The position numbers and the translations under genes are program-made. This document shows, one piece after another, positions 1 through 8,717 of a DNA stretch of 20,063 bases. The notes beneath the pieces were generated by a model that saw nothing but the letters and a program-made list of their open reading frames with translations, was not told where the DNA came from and ran no database searches. This stretch comes from a virus: positions 1-20,063 of IMG/VR virus record IMGVR_UViG_3300020455_000116, one strand, 5' to 3'. Position 1 is the first letter of the stretch; every line of letters begins with the position of its first letter.

Positions 1-3000
1 ACCACCTTGTGCCTTTAAATTATGAACCTGAGGAGTTAAATTACCTGCTGTTCCTTGTCCTGCATTTCTAATTTCTACCTCATACACTTTTCCAATCTCT
101 ACGTCTCTTACTACAGTAGTATTCAACTGAACTAATTTTTTATCATCAATAGAAATTTCTTTTTCTATTGAATCTGGTTCATCCATCTGAATGACATTAA
201 TAGCAGTGAAATGTGCTCTAACATCACCATCTAAATCAGGTCCAGGAGTTGCACCAGCACTTGTATCAGTATCATAGAAACAAATTCTTTGATTTGGTTT
301 ATCAGTATCAGAATTATCAGTAGCACCGCCAGAACTAATTTCAGGTGATGGGGTAGGATTAGGGTCTGCAATAAAATTAAAGGTACGAGTTACCTTACCA
401 TTTGTACCAGATTGTTTCCAAGTTGTCTTTCCTATTTTAATCTCATCTAATACTACTCCAGCAATATTAGGGTGATCATTCCAACTATAAGTCATTGTAA
501 CATTTCCACTCTTACTTCCCACTAAACTATTACCATCAGAAGAGAAAGTAACATCACCACTATCAATAGTAAATGTAGCATTTACATCAAATCCATTAGC
601 AGAATTATCATCAAACACAAGTTTCTTAGAATTAATATATTTTTTATCACCAGGTGTTTTTAATCCAATATATTTAATTGGTGGTGTACTTTTTGCTCGA
701 CTCAACAATCCCTTAAAAGTAACTTCATACTCTTTACCATTCTCAAACACAGCATCTTTCACCACAGATGAACCCTGATAAGGCCAATCAGGAAGTGTTG
801 TGGTTTCCCCAACAAGATTATTAAATCTTAATGGTGCATCCATTGTCTGAATAGTAACAGATTCAATAGCAGCACGTTCAGCAATATTAGTTATAGTCTG
901 TTGACCATAATCAAATGCCAAGAAGTTATCATTACATTCATCATAGTTACCTTCAAGACCATTATGTGAAGCGTTTAGTAAGAATTCACCACCAGGAGAT
1001 TTATCAGCAGAATTAAAAATTGCAGTATTAAGATCTTCTAGTGTCCAACTACCATTATCCTTGAAGGCATCAACCCAGTAATCAAATCCAGTTGCCTCTG
1101 GTCTCCTACTTAAGATAGTTTCATAAGAAGATGTAATTTGTTCAAAGACCTCTTGATAATAATAAACTTGACTAATAATCGGTTGACCATAATTCAATGC
1201 CAAGAAGTCATGATTACATTCATCATAGTTACCTTCAAGACCATTGTGTGCAGCATATAATAATAATTCACCATCAGTAGAGTCATTAGCATCTAAAGAA
1301 ATATTATTGTTAAGATCTTCTAGTGTCCAATCAACATTATCCTTGAATGAATTAACCCAGTAATCAAATCCACCTGCCTCTGGTCTCCTACTTAAGATAG
1401 TTTCATAAGAAGATGTAATTTGTTCAAAGACCTCTTGATAAGTGTAAACTTTACTAACACCCAATATTCCTTTGATTATATTAGTTGATAGAGAAGAATT
1501 ATAACTTGTTACAAAGTCCCTATTTGATATAAAACCATCATTGAACTTAAGGTATCCCTTAATAGTGTTACCATATCCAGCAGGAGTAACACCAGTAGTA
1601 GGTACACATGTAGGAGCCTCTCCTCCTCTGATTCTTTGAGTTAACCAAGTAGAAATATAACTTGTTACAAAATCTCCATTTGATGTAAACCCATCATTAT
1701 ATAAAAGGTATCCCTTAGTAGTGGTAGCATATCCAGCAGGAGTAATGCCAGTAGTAGGTACGCATGTAGGAATGAGAGCTCCTCCTTTAAAGATTGGTGC
1801 TACACATCTAAAATCAAACTTAACTTGAACTCTTTTGTTGCCAAATGCCCTCAAATAATACTTATCACCTCTCTTCATAAATGATATCTCAGGAGGGGTA
1901 GTAGCACCAGTAACAAGTTCAGTTCCAGTTCTAGTAGTTGATTCCCATTTTCCACCCTGCTCATATAATAATCCTTTAATATTAATAGAATTAATAAGAG
2001 CACTACTAGTTGTTACTTTAAACTGAACATCTTTCTGAATAGCTCCTCCAGCAATAGGATTAATATTAACCCAATCTTTAGTATTAAAAACCTTTTGATC
2101 AATTAATTTTGTTATTCTTGTACTATTATTCTCAATCTCTACTTTCACTTCCTTTATCCCTTCAGTTAAGTAGAATAATGATTCAGCATTTTCTACTTTA
2201 TTTCTATTGTCAAGATTCAACTTAACTTCACCATCAATAGATATCGTACCAATATCATCTATCAATGCTTTAAGTTTATACCAACCCTTATATGGAATAT
2301 CAACATCCCAACTGTTAGTAAAAACAACTCCACCATTATCAGTACCACTTGTTGCAAGAGGAGGGACTGGAGACATTCCATACTTATTATGAAACTCAGT
2401 CCAACTACCAAACCTTACAGGATACCATGTACCATCCTTTGCATTAGGAAATCTAGTAGACCATATAGGATTACTAGGACATCTTCCTTCCTGTACTGGT
2501 ATAGGTTGTTGTGGTGCAGGAGGTAAAGGTGCTTTAATATTTAAAGCAACACCCATAGGATTACCATGCCAAGACTGTGGAACTACCTCCTCAACATCAG
2601 CAACAGTAGTATCAATAGCAACAGCAAGAACCATTGGGTTTAATCCTTGACCACTATAATCATGAATAGCACCATCTTTTTTTATCTTACCAAATCCAAA
2701 TTGACCACCAGGAATTTGTGTAAGATTTGCTTCTATACTATACCTTCCTGCTTCAATATATCTTACATAAGTTCCCACTCCTGTACTTTTAATTCCCTTC
2801 TTCTTTGAAACTGTATATCCTTTCTTTGAAATTGTAACTACATCTCCACCTCTACTAGTACCTATCTTAAGATCAACATTATCATCTACCCCAACTCTAA
2901 TAGTATAATTCCCACTGATAGGGAAGTTAATATTGTTCCATCGGATAGTATGTGTTCCTGCATAAGGATTGTCAGGAAGAGTATCCTTAGTATTAAAAGG

Positions 3001-5328
3001 ACAAACCCCATACTCATTTATAAATCCACCTCTATTATTAACATTCGTTCTCCAGAGTTTTCTATTTGCTGATGTTATATAATCAGTAGTGTTAAAAACT
3101 TTAGTTTTTTCTACAGAAGTCTCACTGTTATCAGTATTCTGAACATCTTGATTGACAACATCTACTGCCTTTAAAGCACCAATAGGAGCAGGAAAATTAC
3201 CCATCAATCCTTGACCTGCATTAGAAACAGTGACTGGATAAACTTTACCAACAATAACTGTCTTTTTAAAAGTCTTATTTAATTGCTTTAATTTTAAATC
3301 ACCTGGAATAGAAGGAACAGAATCTGATAGTTGTTCTATATTGATTATCTTAAAGTGTGCTCTAACATCACCATCCAAATCAGGTCCAGCAGTTGCACCA
3401 TCAGAGGTATCACTATCATAGAAAGCAATTCCCTGACCATTATCGAAAACTTGAGGTGGTGTAGCGTCAGTAAATCCCTGTGATATTAAACCAGCAGTCA
3501 ATGTTTGTTGATATCTAGCACCAGTAAAAGTAACTCTATATTCTTTATCGTTCTTAAAAGTTCCTTTCTTTACAGTTATCATTGCCTTATCAAAAGGCCA
3601 AGCAGCATCAGGAGATAGTGGACCAGTTAGTAATCTTATTGGACCATCTTCTGATTGAATAATAATTGATTCTACCGATGAACCTCCTCCTCTTGTAGAA
3701 TCATCATTATGTTTACGAAATTCTAGTTGAATATCTAATAAATCATTACCTGCTACTGTCATATAATATTCAGTAGTCTTACCCGATCCTCTAGAACTAA
3801 ATGTAGCAGATGCTTTTCTCTGACTAATCGCAGGTAATGTTGGTTCTCCTTGTACTACCTCTGGTCCTTGCTCTGTAAATAAATCCTTTACTTCTATTTT
3901 ATTAACAAACGCACTGGAACTAGTAACCTTATACTCCACCTCAAGTTCTGAACCTTCTGGTTGATTGAGAGAAGGGTCAACTCTATATTTTGCTTTGTTA
4001 GCATTAATATCAAAGAATCTACCAACCTTAGCATAACATTGTAAGTCATCATATGTAACACCACCCTGATCTTCTGCTGCTACATTAGGAATATCCTCTA
4101 GTTGTAATAAAGAACCATAAGTTTTTGAACTTGCTTGAACTTTCTTCTTCACTTTGTGTTCAAAGTTCCTTAAATCAATTCTTATTGTATGAGTTCCTTC
4201 AGTAACTTCTTTTTTTACTATAGTTGGAAGAGATAAAACTTTTCCAGCAGCACCACCAGAACCCAAATCATATCTAGTAAGTTCTTCATTATCAAAATAA
4301 ACTATTGCCGAATTATCTGCACTTCCTCTAAAACTATACTCACCACCCCAAGGAAAATCTACATCCCATTCCAAACTAAACAACTCACCTGCTTGAGCAG
4401 AACCCTTAGCATGAGACATTGGGATAGGAGAAATGGCATGAGTATTCAACCAACCATTAGTACTCCAGTCTGTTACGTTACCTTCACTATCTGTAGGTGG
4501 TGGAGTTTCATTCCATGCAACATGTTCTACCTTGTATATCTTTCTAGTAGTCTTTCCGTTACCTGCTACCAACTTAGGAGCATCCTTTGCTGCCCACCAA
4601 AATACTCCTGCACCAGGATCTTTACCTCTATCAGGACCAACTCCTCCAATTCCTGAAGTACTAAACTCTTTTAATTTTTTAATATAATTATCAGTTATAG
4701 TATCAAAAGAAGGTTCTTCATCTCCCAAATATAAAGAAGGATCCCATTGACCTATTACTTTTCCATCAGGACCATACCAACTCCCAATCCCTACTACATT
4801 ATCTTCAATGATAATATAATCTTCAAAATCTTCTCTCTTATCATATACTATTTCACTATCTGGAATATTACCTACAATAGAAATTAAATGAGCACCTGCA
4901 CTTCCCCCACTAACATCTCTTAACTTTGTAGTAGGAGCATACTTATATCCAAATCCACCAGATACTAAGTCAACAGCAAGTAGTGCTCCATCAGTACCAA
5001 AAACAGGGTTTCCAACAACACCTACTCCTCCACCACCTGAGAAGATAACTGCAGGAGTTTCAACTGGTGCATCCCATTCCACACCTTTACATTCTTCACC
5101 AGTTGCTTCTAATACTTCAGGAGTTAACGCATTGACTTCATTGATATTTAAATACTTAATATAATCCCTGTTCTGTAGAATGAATGTAGTACCAGGATCT
5201 TTCTTAGCATATATGTTTGCATCATTAACCCCTACACCAGTCACATATCCACGAGTAGTAGATATATAACCAACTTTAATATCATCTTCAGTTGATGGTC
5301 CAAATAAATTGACTTTAGGGTCTGCCAT
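1..5328 (-). CDS. Giant virion structural protein, partial (C-terminus beyond left edge)
   Basis: The frame starts at ATG 5328-5326 and stays open to base 1, giving at least 1776 residues with no stop; it follows gp5 after 39 nt. I do not recognise it as a named T4 protein. Residues ~100-150 are Gly-rich. Three beta-sandwich, PA14/CBM-like segments are suggested near residues 310-396, 788-880 and 996-1070, each with a 'WDVD/WNNINFP..G.Y' type core. Two 52-residue repeats start at residues 1189 and 1241. Two DUF4214-like units (motif 'Y..ILSRRPEA.GFDYW') start at 1297 and 1391. A larger module (IQ..D.P.R through PDLDGDVRAHF) occurs at ~558-660 and again at ~1494-1708, the second copy carrying a ~112-residue insertion. 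The composition (beta-rich, few Cys, many Gly/Thr/Asn) and position suggest a peripheral baseplate or tail-fibre-type protein, possibly glycan-binding. That role is inference. Confidence 0.85.
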   Translation of the reverse strand, partial: MADPKVNLFGPSTEDDIKVGYISTTRGYVTGVGVNDANIYAKKDPGTTFILQNRDYIKYLNINEVNALTPEVLEATGEECKGVEWDAPVETPAVIFSGGGGVGVVGNPVFGTDGALLAVDLVSGGFGYKYAPTTKLRDVSGGSAGAHLISIVGNIPDSEIVYDKREDFEDYIIIEDNVVGIGSWYGPDGKVIGQWDPSLYLGDEEPSFDTITDNYIKKLKEFSTSGIGGVGPDRGKDPGAGVFWWAAKDAPKLVAGNGKTTRKIYKVEHVAWNETPPPTDSEGNVTDWSTNGWLNTHAISPIPMSHAKGSAQAGELFSLEWDVDFPWGGEYSFRGSADNSAIVYFDNEELTRYDLGSGGAAGKVLSLPTIVKKEVTEGTHTIRIDLRNFEHKVKKKVQASSKTYGSLLQLEDIPNVAAEDQGGVTYDDLQCYAKVGRFFDINANKAKYRVDPSLNQPEGSELEVEYKVTSSSAFVNKIEVKDLFTEQGPEVVQGEPTLPAISQRKASATFSSRGSGKTTEYYMTVAGNDLLDIQLEFRKHNDDSTRGGGSSVESIIIQSEDGPIRLLTGPLSPDAAWPFDKAMITVKKGTFKNDKEYRVTFTGARYQQTLTAGLISQGFTDATPPQVFDNGQGIAFYDSDTSDGATAGPDLDGDVRAHFKIINIEQLSDSVPSIPGDLKLKQLNKTFKKTVIVGKVYPVTVSNAGQGLMGNFPAPIGALKAVDVVNQDVQNTDNSETSVEKTKVFNTTDYITSANRKLWRTNVNNRGGFINEYGVCPFNTKDTLPDNPYAGTHTIRWNNINFPISGNYTIRVGVDDNVDLKIGTSRGGDVVTISKKGYTVSKKKGIKSTGVGTYVRYIEAGRYSIEANLTQIPGGQFGFGKIKKDGAIHDYSGQGLNPMVLAVAIDTTVADVEEVVPQSWHGNPMGVALNIKAPLPPAPQQPIPVQEGRCPSNPIWSTRFPNAKDGTWYPVRFGSWTEFHNKYGMSPVPPLATSGTDNGGVVFTNSWDVDIPYKGWYKLKALIDDIGTISIDGEVKLNLDNRNKVENAESLFYLTEGIKEVKVEIENNSTRITKLIDQKVFNTKDWVNINPIAGGAIQKDVQFKVTTSSALINSINIKGLLYEQGGKWESTTRTGTELVTGATTPPEISFMKRGDKYYLRAFGNKRVQVKFDFRCVAPIFKGGALIPTCVPTTGITPAGYATTTKGYLLYNDGFTSNGDFVTSYISTWLTQRIRGGEAPTCVPTTGVTPAGYGNTIKGYLKFNDGFISNRDFVTSYNSSLSTNIIKGILGVSKVYTYQEVFEQITSSYETILSRRPEAGGFDYWVNSFKDNVDWTLEDLNNNISLDANDSTDGELLLYAAHNGLEGNYDECNHDFLALNYGQPIISQVYYYQEVFEQITSSYETILSRRPEATGFDYWVDAFKDNGSWTLEDLNTAIFNSADKSPGGEFLLNASHNGLEGNYDECNDNFLAFDYGQQTITNIAERAAIESVTIQTMDAPLRFNNLVGETTTLPDWPYQGSSVVKDAVFENGKEYEVTFKGLLSRAKSTPPIKYIGLKTPGDKKYINSKKLVFDDNSANGFDVNATFTIDSGDVTFSSDGNSLVGSKSGNVTMTYSWNDHPNIAGVVLDEIKIGKTTWKQSGTNGKVTRTFNFIADPNPTPSPEISSGGATDNSDTDKPNQRICFYDTDTSAGATPGPDLDGDVRAHFTAINVIQMDEPDSIEKEISIDDKKLVQLNTTVVRDVEIGKVYEVEIRNAGQGTAGNLTPQVHNLKAQGG
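877..1440 (-). repeat. Two tandem DUF4214-like units (94 residues each)
   Basis: Within the giant structural gene, residues 1297-1390 and 1391-1484 are direct repeats with a period of 282 bp. A 67-bp block at 1093-1159 is identical to 1375-1441, including third codon positions. The rest of each unit is clearly related but diverged; both carry an 'NGLEGNYDECN' motif. The core 'SRRPEAxGFDYW' resembles DUF4214, a domain found in many secreted and S-layer-like bacterial proteins. Assignment to that family is from memory of its consensus, not a search. Confidence 0.8.
1453..1764 (-). repeat. Two tandem 52-residue repeats beginning CVPTTG
   Basis: Residues 1189-1240 and 1241-1292 of the giant protein align without gaps over most of their length. 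They share CVPTTG.TPAGY, then KGYL, NDGF.SN.DFVTSY. The DNA period is 156 bp, in frame. The two copies sit directly upstream of the DUF4214-like pair. The 'F.....F..DFVTSYI' pattern is helical-looking and may be another form of the same type of unit, but I cannot assign it to a family. Confidence 0.75.
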
Positions 5329-5361
5329 CTTATATTATAATTCTTTTTAAAGTCATAGTAA

Positions 5362-5369
5362 TATTTATT
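5362..5369 (-). promoter_or_regulatory. Candidate T4-type late promoter before the giant gene
   Basis: On the minus strand the sequence AATAAATA matches the T4 late consensus TATAAATA at 7 of 8 positions. It overlaps the gp5 stop codon and lies about 33 nt before the ATG at 5328, a spacing like that of the perfect copies elsewhere in this window. The ribosome-binding site of the giant gene is weak (AAAAAGAA, or AAG directly before ATG). Confidence 0.45.
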
Positions 5370-8300
5370 ATGTTATATCCATGCCCAAGTTATCGTTAAG
5401 ATAACCCTTAGCATTACTCTTCCACCCCTTTACCGTATTATTTAATGCTATTTGAGCATCCTTAGAAGTAGGAAGATTCTTTAAGTTAATATTCTGAGGA
5501 TTGACAGGTAATGCAAAAGCAGGTATTTCAATATTACTAGGTATAAATGATACTTGACTTGCCTTCTTAGTAATTTCTCCCATCATAGGAATCTCACTGT
5601 CAGGAGAAGATTGACCAGCATCACCTAGAGTATAATAATCAGCAAGTGCTTTGTTAGGAGGAAGTTCAAATGGAAATATGTTTGTTGGCATGTTATCAAA
5701 TTCAAGAGCACTTGTCAAGTTACCAAGAACTCCACCAAGACTTGATAACATATTAGAGAACCCTCCACTACCGCCTCCAGCAGCAGCAGGATCGTCAGCA
5801 ACCCCTGCTCTCTTATCTCCCTTATCAAATACACCAACGACAGTAAAGGAAGCATTAGCACCCCCATCAGCAGCAGCACCACCAGGACCAGCACCATAAG
5901 CATCAGCAACTATTCCACTCTCAGGCATAGGATTTGGACCTTGGTCTACATTAACTAACTGACCTACTTGATAATTTTTCCCACCATCAGAAATAGTAAT
6001 TCCTCTATCATCAATTGGACCTCTCAATCTACCTTCTACATTCTGATACATTTTTTTATTGATTTGGAATTTAGCAGTATTACCACTACCAGAAACAAAA
6101 GTCCCACCTCCATCCGCAAGTCCACCAGTAGCATTAGTAGCATCGATTGTTAATTCATCTAATAATGCATAACCATTTGTAGTAACTGAACCAGTATAAG
6201 GTAGTTTACATCTTACTGCTTTAACTTCACCACCATCGAAGTAAATATCTACTGTAGCACCTGTACCTGAACCACCAGTTGTCGGACAATTATATAAAAT
6301 TCCTTTGCTTACAGGAGTAGTAGAACCAGCAGGAGGAGAATCATCTATATTAACTGCATAACCACTTCCTACATTTGTTAATGTTATCCAATAATGTTCC
6401 TCACCCTCTACTGCTACCTTACCTGCCATCCCTGCTACGGTAGAAAAATCAGCATCTGTAAATCTAGGTGCTCTACCAGTAGGACCACCTCTACTAACTC
6501 TAATATCAACTGTTAATCCACCACCTGTTTCTTGATCACCAGCATTACCTACACTTCCTCTAAAGGTAGTAGCAACAGAAACTTGTGTTGTATATCCAGC
6601 ACCACCTCTATCATCATTCAATCCTTCCTCATCACTCAAAGCAATGACCTGGTTCTCATCATCCTTTGCTGCTTTATATGCAAAGGTTGCATCATAAGCA
6701 TCTAATTGACTCTGCATATCTGATACATACATATTCATTCCCTTCACTGCTTTCTCTACTGCTCCATTAATAGAAGATTTATTATATGAAAATACCTTAC
6801 CTACAATATCTTCTGCATAACAAATAGGAACCTTTGTATAAGTTTTTCTCTCTTCATTTTGATAAGGAATAACCTCATCAACACTTCCACCTGCTGTACC
6901 AGAAACATTCTTCCAGTTAGAAGTGAATACTGAAGGTTCAATCCCTGTAGATGGTATCACATTAATATATTCTCTACCCTCAAAAAGAATCTTATCATTT
7001 ACCTGATAACTTTGCCCCGAATTATATGGTTGAGATACTCCACTTAAATCTGTAGTACTATCATTAGAACCAAAAGATGTTGTCGTTGCTGCATCAGTTA
7101 CTGCTTCAATAAATGATTCTCCAATTGTAAACGGATCCGACTGAGCAGCTCTTTGCTGTGCTTGCTGTACTAAATCATCAATACCTAATGATTGGGATAG
7201 AATATCTTCTAACAATCCACCCATACTATCTGTAATCTCATTAAATGATTTCAATAAATTCTCATTATTCAATTCCTTTACATCCAAAAACTGTGCTCTC
7301 ATATAACAAGGCATCTCAGCAACAACATCTGTCAACTCAGCATTCATTTTCTTATTAGTATACTCATGCACCTTCTGCATAATGACTTTCATATACTTAG
7401 AAATCTGACCAGAAGAATCCTTAATCATCTTAGAGAAATCATCTCCTGGTCTCTGAGTAGCAGCAGCATAATCCGTAAGAGAATTAGTATAAAGTTTAAT
7501 CTGCTGCGTTAAATTATCACTAATCGTTTGAATTGCTTTCGTTGCAGAATCCACAACGTCATCTGGTGATGCTAAAACAATTTTTTCTTGAAACTTATTC
7601 TCTCTACCAATATCACTAGCAGTTTTTAAGTGCTCTCCTAATGCTTCAGTCGTAGCACCTGGAGATGCAGGAGAGTAAGGAGAATTTGCTTGCCTCTTTC
7701 TCTCATTTATTCCTCTCTGAACATAATATTTTGATAGTTCTAATACCTGTTCTGGATTTAAGTTTCTAGCATCTGCTTTCTCTGCTGCTTTTTGTAAGTC
7801 AGCAAGAATAGCAGGTGTGCGAGGACGACCTAAAGGTATTCCCAAATCATCTAAAGGAGTACCAGGAGCAAAGTTAGCAATCTCCTGTGCTATCTCTTTA
7901 AGAGTTGGTTTCTTTGTTATTAAAGAAGTCTGGGGTGGTTTAGGTCTAGCATTTAAATCAGGCAATCTTAATTGCTTATTAGGAAATGCACTGACTGCTA
8001 GACTTGTACCAGATTCTGTAACAGGAACAGGATACTCAGTTCCAAGTATAGTTTGTTCATTATTACCTATTACTCCTGTGATAATAGGTATCTGTTTATT
8101 AGCACCGTCAGCCCAATAACCACTGACAATATTACCCTGCCTTAAAGCAGGAGTTTGTTTAGAGTTACCTGCACCTGAACCTGCAGTAACAGGCAACTCT
8201 ATATGTGCCCAAGGTAACTGCTCATCAGGAATAGGAAATCCTATATCACCTCCAAGGTCATGCTCTCCAAAAATTCTAACCTTATATCTTCTTCCATATC

Positions 8301-8433
8301 CAGGAACACTATCTTTATCCTCATACTTTCCTGCAAGTATGTTATCTCTCCACACGGAATCATCAACAATCTGGCCACGCCATCTGTTGTCTCCACTACC
8401 AAAGTTCTTGTTGGATGATCCTCCTTCTGACAT
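5368..8433 (-). CDS. 5: gp5-like baseplate hub/central spike protein
   Basis: This is the central spike under the hub, which punctures the outer membrane on tail contraction. The N-terminus (residues ~15-130) has the gp5 OB-fold pattern: 'RWRGQIVDDS', then RRYKVRIFGEH, 'PWAHIELP' and a closing VSGYWADG..IPIITGVIG. Residues ~160-450 are largely helical with Gln/Lys-rich stretches. Residues ~468-512 resemble a CBM5/12-type module (YxxGQxYQVNDKILFEGREY). The remainder is Gly-rich beta structure, with a hydrophobic FPFELPP segment near the C-terminus. At 1021 aa it is much longer than T4 gp5 (575 aa). I see no T4-lysozyme catalytic motif and no clear VxG octapeptide helix. The start follows the 89-aa gene after 2 nt, suggesting translational coupling. 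Confidence 0.85.
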   Translation of the reverse strand: MSEGGSSNKNFGSGDNRWRGQIVDDSVWRDNILAGKYEDKDSVPGYGRRYKVRIFGEHDLGGDIGFPIPDEQLPWAHIELPVTAGSGAGNSKQTPALRQGNIVSGYWADGANKQIPIITGVIGNNEQTILGTEYPVPVTESGTSLAVSAFPNKQLRLPDLNARPKPPQTSLITKKPTLKEIAQEIANFAPGTPLDDLGIPLGRPRTPAILADLQKAAEKADARNLNPEQVLELSKYYVQRGINERKRQANSPYSPASPGATTEALGEHLKTASDIGRENKFQEKIVLASPDDVVDSATKAIQTISDNLTQQIKLYTNSLTDYAAATQRPGDDFSKMIKDSSGQISKYMKVIMQKVHEYTNKKMNAELTDVVAEMPCYMRAQFLDVKELNNENLLKSFNEITDSMGGLLEDILSQSLGIDDLVQQAQQRAAQSDPFTIGESFIEAVTDAATTTSFGSNDSTTDLSGVSQPYNSGQSYQVNDKILFEGREYINVIPSTGIEPSVFTSNWKNVSGTAGGSVDEVIPYQNEERKTYTKVPICYAEDIVGKVFSYNKSSINGAVEKAVKGMNMYVSDMQSQLDAYDATFAYKAAKDDENQVIALSDEEGLNDDRGGAGYTTQVSVATTFRGSVGNAGDQETGGGLTVDIRVSRGGPTGRAPRFTDADFSTVAGMAGKVAVEGEEHYWITLTNVGSGYAVNIDDSPPAGSTTPVSKGILYNCPTTGGSGTGATVDIYFDGGEVKAVRCKLPYTGSVTTNGYALLDELTIDATNATGGLADGGGTFVSGSGNTAKFQINKKMYQNVEGRLRGPIDDRGITISDGGKNYQVGQLVNVDQGPNPMPESGIVADAYGAGPGGAAADGGANASFTVVGVFDKGDKRAGVADDPAAAGGGSGGFSNMLSSLGGVLGNLTSALEFDNMPTNIFPFELPPNKALADYYTLGDAGQSSPDSEIPMMGEITKKASQVSFIPSNIEIPAFALPVNPQNINLKNLPTSKDAQIALNNTVKGWKSNAKGYLNDNLGMDIT

Positions 8434-8435
8434 TC

Positions 8436-8705
8436 TTAATCGTCGTAAACTCTACATTCTAATGAATCTGGATGATTATCACAATACACTTCTAAATGCT
8501 TGTCCTCGTGCCTAGTATGCCAATCATTAATCTTGGCATCATTCGTATCAACTTCTGATTCATCATGAGCATGAAAAGCATCATTGTGCATTTCTAAATC
8601 TTTTTCAGTATATTCAATCATACCATGATTAATATGCTCTTTATGATCTTTAGGATCAATATAAACCTCATGGTTTAAATCGTGGTCTGGTGTTTTAGTT
8701 GTCAT
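8436..8705 (-). CDS. Small His/Asp/Glu-rich protein between hub and spike genes
   Basis: I do not recognise this 89-residue protein. It carries 12 histidines, many paired with acidic residues (HDLNH, HKEHINH, HAHDE, HTRHEDKH), and two cysteines near the C-terminus (YC...EC). It ends in the acidic tail CRVYDD. It has no signal peptide or membrane segment. An AAAGGT ribosome-binding site overlaps the stop of the upstream gene, and its own stop lies 2 nt before gp5. Lying between the gp27-like hub and gp5, it may be a metal-binding spike or assembly factor. It lacks the Gly-turn pattern of PAAR tip proteins such as T4 gp5.4, so that identity is not supported. Confidence 0.75.
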   Translation of the reverse strand: MTTKTPDHDLNHEVYIDPKDHKEHINHGMIEYTEKDLEMHNDAFHAHDESEVDTNDAKINDWHTRHEDKHLEVYCDNHPDSLECRVYDD

Positions 8706-8717
8706 AATAGATTACCT

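Noticed and set aside
877-1764. CRISPR array or mobile element from the direct repeats
   Set aside because: The repeats are in frame, have coding periods of 52 and 94 codons and show no spacers, terminal inverted repeats or transposase.
2207-4656. Short plus-strand frames at 2207-2392 and 4393-4656
   Set aside because: They are antisense to the giant structural gene, which is open over its entire length. They lack family features.
8436-8705. PAAR spike-tip protein (gp5.4) identity for the 89-aa gene
   Set aside because: Length and His content fit loosely, but the repeating Pro-Ala-Ala-Arg and Gly-turn pattern is absent.
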